A stretch of 64,000 nt of DNA from Ruminococcaceae bacterium UBA5295. Its GTDB lineage: Bacteria > Bacillota > Clostridia > Oscillospirales > Acutalibacteraceae. Under the pieces are notes generated by a model. The model searched no databases and was not told the DNA's origin. It saw only the letters and a list, made by a program, of their open reading frames with translations. The position numbers and the translations under genes were made by a program. The stretch's first letter is position 1. Each line of letters starts with the position of its first letter. Below, piece after piece: positions 53,072 through 61,655 of this stretch. The stretch covers positions 19,540-83,539 of the forward strand of contig DHSD01000029.1 in NCBI GenBank assembly GCA_002411365.1, read 5' to 3'.

Positions 53072-53302
53072 ATGGTTTTAGAGAAAGTCAAGTCGATACT
53101 GAGCGAGCAGTTCGATGCGGAGGAAGACACAATCACACCAGAAACTAATATTCAGGATGACCTTGGCGCCGATTCACTGGATGTAGTTGACCTGCTCATG
53201 TCTATTGAGGATGAATTTGACATTGAAATTCCCGACGATCAGGTCGAGAACCTCAAAACGGTTGGGGAACTTGTCAAATATATCGAAGAGCACCAGAAAT
53301 AA
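53072..53302 (+). CDS. acpP: Acyl carrier protein
   Basis: A 76-residue acidic protein that carries fatty acyl chains on a 4'-phosphopantetheine arm attached to Ser35 in the DSL motif (LGADSLDVVDLLMSIED). Strong AAGGAGG ribosome site. It is alone here, separated from fab genes. Confidence 0.97.
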   Translation: MVLEKVKSILSEQFDAEEDTITPETNIQDDLGADSLDVVDLLMSIEDEFDIEIPDDQVENLKTVGELVKYIEEHQK

Positions 53303-53327
53303 GAATAATTTGATGAAACTTTTGAAT

Positions 53328-53363
53328 CCGCTGTGCGCTTTATGCATAGCGGCTTTTTGTTTT
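53328..53363 (+). terminator. Terminator after acpP
   Basis: Nine-base stem CCGCTGTGC with GCATAGCGG (one G-U), seven-base loop, then TTTTTGTTTT. Confidence 0.85.
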
Positions 53364-53523
53364 ATGTGCGGCATGCTGCGCCGCGCTTGCAAAAACACAG
53401 CCGCCTATTTATAATATAAAATAAAAAGCTGAAAAATAAAGCACATGCCGGATTCCATTTAATGTGTGCGGCATAAATATCAAGGAAAAGCAACGGCTTA
53501 TTTGCCGGATAAGGGGAGTCAAA

Positions 53524-54960
53524 ATGGCAGAACAGAAAAAAATGGTTGAAGCAATCACTCCTATGGAGAAAGACTTTGCCCAGTGGTACACAGACATTGT
53601 TAAAAAAGCGGAGCTCATGGACTACACAAGTGTGCGCGGCTGCATGGTGATAGAGCCTTACGGTTGGGCAATATGGGAAAATATCCATGATATTCTCGAC
53701 AAAAAGTTTAAGGAGCTCGGCCATGTAAATGTTTCCATGCCGCTGTTTATTCCGGAAAGCCTGCTCAATAAAGAAAAAGACCACATAAAGGGCTTTGCAC
53801 CGGAAGTTGCATGGGTAACGATGGGCGGCAACGAAAAACTGCCGGAGCGCCTTTGCGTGCGGCCTACTTCGGAGACGCTTTTCTGCGAGCACTACGCGCG
53901 CGTGATACATTCTTACCGCGATCTGCCTAAGCTTTACAACCAGTGGTGCTCGGTTGTCCGCTGGGAAAAGACGACACGCCCGTTCCTGCGCTCTGTTGAG
54001 TTCCATTGGCAGGAAGGCCACACTATGCACGAGACGGCCGAAGAAGCCATTTCGGAAACAAAGCGCATGCTTGAAGTTTATGCGGACTTCTGTGAAAACC
54101 AGCTTGCCATGCCTGTCATAAGAGGGCAGAAGACAGAAAGCGAAAAATTTGCGGGGGCCGAGGCAACTTACACCATAGAAGCAATGATGCACGACGGCAA
54201 AGCGCTCCAGTCGGGCACAAGCCACTATTTCGGCGACGGGTTTGCCAAAGCTTTCAACGTGACGTTTCAGGGCAGGGACAACTCAATCTGCCATCCTTTC
54301 CAGACGTCGTGGGGCATGAGCACGCGCATTATAGGCGGCATAATTATGACGCACGGTGACAACAACGGTCTTGTGCTGCCGCCTGCCGTTGCACCTGTGC
54401 AGGTAATTATAGTCCCTGTTGCGCAGCATAAGCCCGGCGTGCTTGAAAAGGCGAGGGAGCTTGAAGAGCGCCTTAAAAAACAGTTTAGGGTAAAAGTGGA
54501 TGACTCAGACCAGACACCGGGCTGGAAATTTGCCCAGTATGAGATGAAGGGTGTGCCCCTGCGCCTTGAAATCGGGCCGCGCGACATTGCAAAAGACCAG
54601 TGCGTGCTTGTGCGCCGCACAGACAGAGGAAAAACAATTGCCCCACTCAGCGGCCTGGAACATTCTGTGGCGGAACAGCTTGAAACTGTGCACAAACAGA
54701 TGTACAGCTGTGCACTGGAACGCCGCGAGAGCATGACTTACACTGCAAAAACCCTTGACGAGATGAAAGGGATAGCAGAGAACAAGCCGGGCTTTGTAAA
54801 AGCCATGTGGTGCGGCGACCCTGCATGTGAAGCAAAAATAAAGGAAGTCGCCGGTCTCTCATCACGCTGTATGCCATTCGAGCAGGAGCATATATCGGAT
54901 GTCTGCGCATGCTGCGGAAAACCTGCACATACGATGGTTTACTGGGGGAAAGCGTACTGA
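53524..54960 (+). CDS. proS: Prolyl-tRNA synthetase, archaeal/eukaryotic (short) type
   Basis: A 478-residue class II synthetase. The block [34 protein letters not shown] (motif 2 region), the anticodon-binding part (about 285-385) and a C-terminal zinc-binding-like domain ending in ...VYWGKAY mark the archaeal/eukaryotic form. That form lacks the INS editing domain of the long bacterial enzyme. ATG at 53524 follows AAGGGGAG; the longer frame to 53464 is rejected. A free-standing YbaK deacylase is encoded at 23785. Confidence 0.95.
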   Translation: MAEQKKMVEAITPMEKDFAQWYTDIVKKAELMDYTSVRGCMVIEPYGWAIWENIHDILDKKFKELGHVNVSMPLFIPESLLNKEKDHIKGFAPEVAWVTMGGNEKLPERLCVRPTSETLFCEHYARVIHSYRDLPKLYNQWCSVVRWEKTTRPFLRSVEFHWQEGHTMHETAEEAISETKRMLEVYADFCENQLAMPVIRGQKTESEKFAGAEATYTIEAMMHDGKALQSGTSHYFGDGFAKAFNVTFQGRDNSICHPFQTSWGMSTRIIGGIIMTHGDNNGLVLPPAVAPVQVIIVPVAQHKPGVLEKARELEERLKKQFRVKVDDSDQTPGWKFAQYEMKGVPLRLEIGPRDIAKDQCVLVRRTDRGKTIAPLSGLEHSVAEQLETVHKQMYSCALERRESMTYTAKTLDEMKGIAENKPGFVKAMWCGDPACEAKIKEVAGLSSRCMPFEQEHISDVCACCGKPAHTMVYWGKAY

Positions 54961-55093
54961 TATCGCTTTTCTTTTAAGCGGTATTAAAACGGGCAGACTG
55001 CACATTATAAATACAAACAGTGTGTGGCGAGTTTTTCCTTTTTTGATTTGTAGTGTCAAAGTGCATAAAATATTTTTTATTCCACTGCTGTAA

Positions 55094-55122
55094 TTGACAG
55101 ATCTATCATTCAGCGGTACAAT
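55094..55122 (+). promoter_or_regulatory. Sigma-A promoter of deoB
   Basis: Consensus -35 TTGACA (55094-55099), 17-base spacer, -10 TACAAT (55117-55122). The leader holds a hairpin (55173-55181 with 55200-55208, one mismatch, 18-base loop) before the ribosome site. Confidence 0.7.
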
Positions 55123-55250
55123 TAACGTGAACTTCTGATAAAAGGACAGACCCCGGCTCTGAAAAGGGTCAGCAGGACGGACAAATCAGAAAATAAAAAT
55201 CCGCCCTGCACATATGCTGCGGTGCGGATAATCGAGGAGAATGACAGACA

Positions 55251-56420
55251 ATGGGCAAAAGGATTTTTCTGATTGTTTTAGACAGTTTTGGCATTGGCGA
55301 AGAACCGGATGCCGCCGAATATGGGGATGTGGGAAGCAACACGCTGGCGTCATGCGCCAAAAGCAGCTTTTTCAATATGCCTAATATGAGGAAGCTTGGC
55401 CTCTTTAATATTGATGGGGTTACCTGCTGCAAGGGTGTTGCTGAGCCCGGAGGCTCTTTTGCGCGCCTGCGCGAGCATTCCAAAGGAAAAGATACGACTG
55501 TCGGCCACTGGGAAATTTCGGGGATAGATTCCCCGAAGCCGCTGCCAACTTATCCTAATGGCTTCCCTGAAGAAGTGATTTCCGAGTTCGAAAAGCAGAC
55601 GGGGCGCGGAGTTCTGTGCAACAAGCCGTATTCAGGCACTGATGTAATCCGCGATTATGGGCAGGAACACCTTAAAACAGGCAAGCTCATAGTTTATACT
55701 TCGGCTGACAGTGTCTTTCAGATTGCGGCGCATGAATCCATAGTTCCGGTTGAGGAGCTTTACAGGTATTGCAAGATCGCGCGGAAGATACTAAGCGGCA
55801 AGCATGGCGTAGGCCGAGTTATAGCACGCCCGTTTGTCGGTGAATACCCCAATTTTACGCGCACGCCTGAACGCCATGACTTTTCTATCAAACCGACCGC
55901 GGTGACAATGCTTGACCAGCTTTCGGAAAATGGGTTCGATGTCCTTTCAGTCGGCAAGATAGTGGATATTTTTGCTGGACGTGGAATCACGGACGCCGTA
56001 CGCACCAAAAGCAATGCCGAAGGCATTGAGCGCACCATCGAGCGCCTTGGCCGCAATTTTACAGGGCTGTGTTTTACTAACCTTGTGGATTTCGACATGC
56101 TTTACGGGCACAGGAATGATGTTGACGGATATGCAAAAGCGCTTTCTTATTTTGACAGCCAGCTTCCGCGCATTCTAAGCGGCCTCAGGGATGAGGATAT
56201 CCTTATGATAACGGCTGACCACGGATGCGACCCGGCAACGCCTTCTACAGACCATTCGCGTGAATATATCCCATTGGTGATTTACGGAAAACCGGTAAAA
56301 GCAGGGAAAAACCTCGGCACAAGGCCGACTTTTTCCGATATTGGAGCGACAGTTCTCGATTATTTTGGAATAAAGCCAAAAATCAGAGGGACGTCGCAAC
56401 TTGGGGAGATTTTAAAATAA
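55251..56420 (+). CDS. deoB: Phosphopentomutase
   Basis: A 389-residue alkaline-phosphatase-fold mutase that interconverts ribose-1-P (or deoxyribose-1-P) and the 5-phosphate in nucleoside salvage. The metal site LDSFGIGEEPDA at the N-terminus, the phosphorylated threonine in KDTTVGHWEISG, and the C-terminal MITADHGCDP and STDHSREYIPL metal ligands are all present. No other nucleoside catabolic gene is adjacent. Ribosome site GAGGAGA precedes the ATG. Confidence 0.96.
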   Translation: MGKRIFLIVLDSFGIGEEPDAAEYGDVGSNTLASCAKSSFFNMPNMRKLGLFNIDGVTCCKGVAEPGGSFARLREHSKGKDTTVGHWEISGIDSPKPLPTYPNGFPEEVISEFEKQTGRGVLCNKPYSGTDVIRDYGQEHLKTGKLIVYTSADSVFQIAAHESIVPVEELYRYCKIARKILSGKHGVGRVIARPFVGEYPNFTRTPERHDFSIKPTAVTMLDQLSENGFDVLSVGKIVDIFAGRGITDAVRTKSNAEGIERTIERLGRNFTGLCFTNLVDFDMLYGHRNDVDGYAKALSYFDSQLPRILSGLRDEDILMITADHGCDPATPSTDHSREYIPLVIYGKPVKAGKNLGTRPTFSDIGATVLDYFGIKPKIRGTSQLGEILK

Positions 56421-56450
56421 ACAGATATGCAGCACAGGCTGTGTATTCGC

Positions 56451-56485
56451 AAAAGGTCCGGAGAATTTTTTCTCCGGACCTTTTG
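56451..56485. terminator. Terminator after deoB
   Basis: Fourteen-base perfect stem (AAAGGTCCGGAGA with TCTCCGGACCTTT; 56451-56464 and 56471-56484) with T runs on both strands. Confidence 0.88.
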
Positions 56486-56511
56486 CGCTTTCAGGTTATT
56501 GTCTGCTGCAT

Positions 56512-56568
56512 GGAAAAAGTCCGGCTCAGGCATATATTATCTTCATATAATATGCCCTACCGGACTTT
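56512..56568 (-). terminator. Terminator after pta
   Basis: On the minus strand a two-part stem (outer AAAGTCCGG with CCGGACTTT, inner GGCATATTA with TAATATATGCC around a short loop) followed by TTTTT. Confidence 0.75.
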
Positions 56569-56620
56569 GCTTTATAATAACGAAGGAGATTGTGCAGGAA
56601 CACTTGTTTATGGGAAAATA

Positions 56621-57640
<1,020 letters not shown>

Positions 57641-57683
57641 TTACGTTTTTCCCTCTTTAGATTGGAACATCTAACAATATGTT

Positions 57684-57689
57684 ATTATA
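57684..57689 (-). promoter_or_regulatory. Probable -10 box of pta
   Basis: TATAAT on the minus strand about 70 bases before the pta start; the matching -35 is only a T-rich stretch, so the promoter is weakly supported. Confidence 0.35.
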
Positions 57690-57719
57690 ACGCCGTCCCA
57701 GTGTAAAAAAAAGAAATGT

Positions 57720-57760
57720 TAAAAAAATAACAGCAGCTGTGGTGAGGCAGTCGCTGCTAT
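57720..57760 (-). terminator. Terminator after the small membrane protein gene
   Basis: On the minus strand AGCAGC pairs with GCTGCT across a 15-base loop and is followed by GTTATTTTTTT. Confidence 0.55.
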
Positions 57761-57787
57761 TATACACTCAGCAGTCCGTTTTCGGGC

Positions 57788-58126
57788 TCAGAAACGTAGC
57801 GAGGAAAGCGACGAAATTATACTGGCGCCAAATATGATGCAGATGACAACGGAAATCAAGAGCACAATAAGCTGCGCGCGGGCAAAATTCTTTCGGTTGA
57901 CGTTTGAATGGCCAAATCCCCAGACAAACAGCATGATTATATTTACCAACGGGATACATGAAACAAGTATCATTATGAGATAGCTCCCAACAGAGAGCGG
58001 CGAAGTGTCTTCGTACATCATTGGGTTAGGGTAATTTGGGTACGGTGGATACTGCGGGTTTTGATAATATGGCTGCTGCCCATGCGGGTCACCGCTATAG
58101 TTATTGTAGTTGTTCTGCCCTTCCAT
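57788..58126 (-). CDS. Small membrane protein with Tyr/Pro/Asn-rich N-terminus
   Basis: A 112-residue protein I do not recognise. The first 40 residues are rich in Tyr, Pro, Asn and Gln, with repeated YPxYPN-like units, and are probably disordered. Two hydrophobic segments follow (about 46-70 and 84-108) with a short basic loop. The layout resembles small DUF4190/DUF805-like membrane proteins of Firmicutes. Ribosome site AAGGAGG and a good promoter support it as a real gene. Single gene, function unknown. Confidence 0.8.
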   Translation of the reverse strand: MEGQNNYNNYSGDPHGQQPYYQNPQYPPYPNYPNPMMYEDTSPLSVGSYLIMILVSCIPLVNIIMLFVWGFGHSNVNRKNFARAQLIVLLISVVICIIFGASIISSLSSLRF

Positions 58127-58207
58127 AAGATAATGCTTCCTCCTTTTTTATAAGAACTTTATCGCTGTAAGAAGTTTTTAAATTTCTCAGTTCAAAAGTT
58201 CGAATTA

Positions 58208-58236
58208 ATTATAACAGCATACATACGGTGGTACAA
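58208..58236 (-). promoter_or_regulatory. Sigma-A promoter of the small membrane protein gene
   Basis: On the minus strand, -35 TTGTAC (58231-58236), 17-base spacer, -10 TATAAT (58208-58213) with a TG extension. Confidence 0.65.
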
Positions 58237-58296
58237 GACATATGCCACAAGATAAAATGCAGGGCATAGATGATTGTTAAAATATTGATTAGCGTA

Positions 58297-58325
58297 TTGA
58301 TTCGCAGCCCTAAAACCGCTATAAT
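58297..58325 (+). promoter_or_regulatory. Sigma-A promoter of the IscU-like/GGGtGRT operon
   Basis: -35 TTGATT (58297-58302), 17-base spacer, consensus -10 TATAAT (58320-58325), 43 bases before the first start codon. Confidence 0.7.
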
Positions 58326-58367
58326 AAAGGATATTGGTGGAAAATGAAAACCGAAGGGAGTACCGAT

Positions 58368-59060
58368 ATGAATTATTCCGCAGATGTGGAAAAGATGTGT
58401 GTTGTCGCAAAAGGCCCGAAACACGGCCCGTCACCCATCCCAGAAGAGGGGAAATGGGTGAAAGCTTATGATATCAAAGATATTTCAGGCCTGACGCACG
58501 GCGTAGGCTGGTGTGCGCCGCAGCAGGGTGCCTGCAAACTTACACTTAATATTAAGGAAGGCATTGTGCAGGAAGCGCTTATCGAAACTATCGGATGCTC
58601 CGGCATGACTCATTCGGCAGCTATGGCTGCTGAAATCCTGCCGGGAAAAACATTGCTCGAATGCCTTAACACAGACCTTGTGTGCGATGCCATAAACGTT
58701 GCAATGCGCGAGCTGTTTAAGCAGATAGTTTACGGCCGCAGCCAGACGGCGTTTTCTGAAAACGGCCTGCCGATAGGCGCCGGACTTGAAGACCTTGGCA
58801 AAGGCCTGCGCTCACAGGTTGGCACAATGTACAGCACGAACGCCAAAGGTGTGCGCTACCTTGATATGACGGAAGGGTATGTTCTGAAACTTGCCCTCGA
58901 CAAGAACAACGAAGTTGTCGGCTACCAGTTTGTAAAGCTTGGCAAAATGATGGAAGATATCCGCCACGGCATGGAGCCAAACGAAGCTTACAAGAAAAAC
59001 ATAGGCCAGTATGGCCAATTTGACAACGCGGTAAAATATATAGACCCGCGTGAAGAATAA
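58368..59060 (+). CDS. IscU/NifU-like iron-sulfur scaffold-related protein
   Basis: A 230-residue protein related to the IscU/NifU N-terminal scaffold. Residues about 45-120 carry three cysteines in scaffold-like positions: Cys49 and Cys56 in WCAPQQGAC and Cys77 in IGCSGMTHSAAMAAE, the last resembling the GCG/GCS-A-SS motif of IscU. Further cysteines are at 99 and 106. It is longer than IscU (about 125-150), with an extra C-terminal domain of about 100 residues without known motif. Start at 58368 has AAGGGAG seven bases upstream. It is always-adjacent-looking to the GGGtGRT gene 22 bases downstream. A role in Fe-S handling is inferred. Confidence 0.8.
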   Translation: MNYSADVEKMCVVAKGPKHGPSPIPEEGKWVKAYDIKDISGLTHGVGWCAPQQGACKLTLNIKEGIVQEALIETIGCSGMTHSAAMAAEILPGKTLLECLNTDLVCDAINVAMRELFKQIVYGRSQTAFSENGLPIGAGLEDLGKGLRSQVGTMYSTNAKGVRYLDMTEGYVLKLALDKNNEVVGYQFVKLGKMMEDIRHGMEPNEAYKKNIGQYGQFDNAVKYIDPREE

Positions 59061-59082
59061 GGCCTGAAGGAGGACAAGCAAG

Positions 59083-60093
59083 ATGGCAAATGATGTCATG
59101 TTTGAAGGTAAAGAGAGAAGAATGCCGAAAATCAAGAAGTGCCTTGCCGAATACGGCCTTGGCAGTCTCGAAGAGGCACGCGACTTGTGCCTTTCAAAAG
59201 GCATTGATACTGAAAAAATCGTAAAGGGCGTACAGCAGATAGCTTTTGACAATGCGGTGTGGGCTTACACGCTTGGCTGCGCAATCGGCCTTAAGACCGG
59301 TGTAAAGTCGGCAGCTGAAGCGTCTAAGAAAATTGGTATAGGCCTTGAGGCTTTCACAGTGCCGGGCTCTGTTGCAGAACAGCGGAAAGTAGGCATTGGG
59401 CACGGGAACCTCGGTGCGCGCCTGCTCAATGATGAGACAAAGTGCTTCTGCTTTCTCGCAGGCCATGAGTCGTTTGCGGCAGCGGAAGGCGCCATAGGAA
59501 TTGCACGCTCAGCAAATTCCGCGCGCAAAGAGCCGCTCCGCGTTATACTGAACGGCCTTGGCAAAGATGCGGCATATATAATTTCGAGGATCAATGGCTT
59601 TACTTATGTAAGGACGAACTTCGATTATTATGCAGATAAACTGACAGTTGTGGAGACACGCCCGTTCTCAAGCGGCGAACGCTCTGCAATTAAATGCTAC
59701 GGTGCAGACGATGTGCGTGAAGGCGTCGCCATAATGCAGCATGATGGTGTCGATGTTTCCATTACGGGCAACTCTACAAACCCTGTGCGTTTCCAGCACC
59801 TTGTAGCAGGCACATACAAGAAATGGTGCATTGAAAACAACAAGAAATACTTCTCTGTTGCAAGCGGCGGCGGCACGGGCCGTACGCTCCATCCAGACAA
59901 CGTCGGCGCAGGGCCGGCTTCCTACGGCCTTACGGATTCGCTCGGGCGCATGCACAGCGACGCCCAGTTTGCGGGTTCGTCTTCCGTTCCGGCGCACGTT
60001 GAGATGATGGGCCTTATCGGCATGGGCAACAACCCGATGGTAGGCGCAACTGTTGCCTGCTCTGTTGCAGTGAGCAAGGCATTGAACGCTTGA
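59083..60093 (+). CDS. GGGtGRT family protein
   Basis: A 336-residue soluble protein named for its motif, here SGGGTGRTLHPDN near residue 265. The family is recognised in anaerobic bacteria but has no assigned function. Visible features are several cysteines (CFCF near 121-123, ETKC, AIKCYGADD, KKWCIENN), glycine-rich loops (GHGNLGARL, GLIGMGNN) and no membrane segment. It lies behind the IscU-like gene with a GGAGGA ribosome site, in one operon. The pairing suggests metal-cluster or redox chemistry; this is inference only. Confidence 0.88.
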   Translation: MANDVMFEGKERRMPKIKKCLAEYGLGSLEEARDLCLSKGIDTEKIVKGVQQIAFDNAVWAYTLGCAIGLKTGVKSAAEASKKIGIGLEAFTVPGSVAEQRKVGIGHGNLGARLLNDETKCFCFLAGHESFAAAEGAIGIARSANSARKEPLRVILNGLGKDAAYIISRINGFTYVRTNFDYYADKLTVVETRPFSSGERSAIKCYGADDVREGVAIMQHDGVDVSITGNSTNPVRFQHLVAGTYKKWCIENNKKYFSVASGGGTGRTLHPDNVGAGPASYGLTDSLGRMHSDAQFAGSSSVPAHVEMMGLIGMGNNPMVGATVACSVAVSKALNA

Positions 60094-60120
60094 GAAATCA
60101 CACAGCCAGATAAAACATGA

Positions 60121-60164
60121 AAATGCTCCCTGATTGCCGCATTACGGCACAGGGAGCATTTTTT
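60121..60164. terminator. Terminator after the GGGtGRT gene
   Basis: Twelve-base perfect stem AAATGCTCCCTG with CAGGGAGCATTT (60121-60132, 60150-60161) then more T; symmetric enough to serve the converging DUF1361 gene too. Confidence 0.88.
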
Positions 60165-60175
60165 GTCCGTATTTA

Positions 60176-60859
60176 TTAATTGTTTATTGCAGTGTGGTCA
60201 CGGGCGAGAGGGGCTGCAAAGCTGAGAGCGGCGAAGACAAAGGCGGCAAACAGGCAGACAAAACCTGAAATAAATTTTGGGCTCTGAACGAGTAGCCGGA
60301 ACGAGGACGCAGCTTTTAAAGGCCGGAAAATATCCCATGAGTTAAGCCGCAGGAAGCGCCCCGTATAAATCCCGACGCCGCAGAGAAACGAGCATACTGC
60401 CCGAAACAGTATCTGCTTCCACTTGCCGGAATTTATCCCGCGCTCCATGGCGATCTCTGATTTTACACCGTTTAGCACCGCGTACAGGATTGCGGTAACA
60501 ACAGAGATGCATTTTGCCCACAGCATCAGGTCGGTTGAATATATGGTTTCCTGGTAAGAAATTTTCTTTAAAAATGTATCCCCTGTGAAATGGACTATAT
60601 CTGTTGAAACGTAAAATGTGTTGGGCCAAAAGATAAGCCAGAGGAACGCCCACATTATCCATATGCGCTTTTGCCTGCTGCGTGCAAGGGCAGTATGCCG
60701 CGCGAAAAGGCGGGGTAGAAAAGACAGGAAAGCGTTCCACACAAGCATGATGAAAAGCCCGGCATTTTCCCCGGAATGAATGGCGAGCGTGACATTGCAT
60801 AAGAAGTAGAGCGCAAGGAAAAGGAAATGCGCGCGGTAGGCAGATTGCTGCTTTGCCAT
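60176..60859 (-). CDS. DUF1361 membrane protein
   Basis: A 227-residue protein with about six to seven hydrophobic segments. The FWPNTFYVSTDIVHF block matches the LPNxPYxxTDLxHL signature of the DUF1361 family. Function unknown. It stands 41 bases downstream of the YczE-like gene, in the same direction, so the two may be co-transcribed. Confidence 0.8.
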   Translation of the reverse strand: MAKQQSAYRAHFLFLALYFLCNVTLAIHSGENAGLFIMLVWNAFLSFLPRLFARHTALARSRQKRIWIMWAFLWLIFWPNTFYVSTDIVHFTGDTFLKKISYQETIYSTDLMLWAKCISVVTAILYAVLNGVKSEIAMERGINSGKWKQILFRAVCSFLCGVGIYTGRFLRLNSWDIFRPLKAASSFRLLVQSPKFISGFVCLFAAFVFAALSFAAPLARDHTAINN

Positions 60860-60900
60860 TTTATCTCCTGCCTTTTGTTTAAATAGAAGCTGCTCGATGT

Positions 60901-61581
60901 TTATGCCCGTGAGGGCGACTTGCCGGAAGGTGTGAGGTATTTTGCCTTTATGCGGCTGCCAACCGCCTGGATTACCGGGCCAAGGAAAAACGCAGTCAGC
61001 ACTGTGCTGATGCCTACTGCCCCTCCAAGTATAAAGCTGAGCACAACGAATAAGGAATCGTACGCCATGCGTATCCAGCGGAAGTTTATATGCGAGCGCT
61101 CTGAAACAATAATCGGTATGCTGTCATAAGGGGCAACTCCCATGCCGGCAACAGTGTAGAAAGCACAGCCTATGCCCATCATTGCTATGCCGGCTGCCAT
61201 GAAAATAATGCGCACCCACATACACGAAGGCTGCGCGGGCAGAAAGGTACGGTAAAACGAAGCCCGCAGCGCATCTGCAATTATGCTTATGAGGTACATG
61301 TTTGCGATGGTGCCGTAACCGATAAGGGAACGGTCGAAAAAAAGCGGAAACAGAAAAAGGGCGGAATTTATAATAGCCGACCACTGCCAAAACGCAAGTC
61401 CGGTTTTCTGCGCAATGGCGAGGTTTATGCACGAGCATGGGTCTGCACCGAGACCCGAATAAACCATAGCTGGGACGGCAAAGCCTATGATGACGACTCC
61501 GAGGGTGCAGAATAAAAACTTTTTCGGCAGCAGCCGGTCGTTCCTGATGGCTGAAAAAGCAGAATTCAGTTTCTTTTTCAT
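60901..61581 (-). CDS. YczE/YitT-like membrane protein
   Basis: A 226-residue protein with about five to six membrane segments. The GLGADPCSCINLAIAQKTGL block and GMGVAPYDSIPIIVSER are typical of the YczE/YyaS group of Firmicute membrane proteins, whose function is not defined. A basic N-terminus precedes the first segment. Confidence 0.82.
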   Translation of the reverse strand: MKKKLNSAFSAIRNDRLLPKKFLFCTLGVVIIGFAVPAMVYSGLGADPCSCINLAIAQKTGLAFWQWSAIINSALFLFPLFFDRSLIGYGTIANMYLISIIADALRASFYRTFLPAQPSCMWVRIIFMAAGIAMMGIGCAFYTVAGMGVAPYDSIPIIVSERSHINFRWIRMAYDSLFVVLSFILGGAVGISTVLTAFFLGPVIQAVGSRIKAKYLTPSGKSPSRA

Positions 61582-61655
61582 CTATAACTATACCTTTTTC
61601 AGATTAAATTTTTAATGGCCTGAATTTTTACACATATGAACTTTTAGCTATGTAG

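Noticed and set aside
53362..54225. A 287-residue minus-strand frame opposite proS
   Set aside because: proS is an unmistakable complete gene; the antisense frame has Cys/His/Phe-rich shadow composition.
54961..55093. Terminator after proS
   Set aside because: A short TATCGCTT/AAGCGGTA stem exists but lacks a following T run, so it is not convincing.
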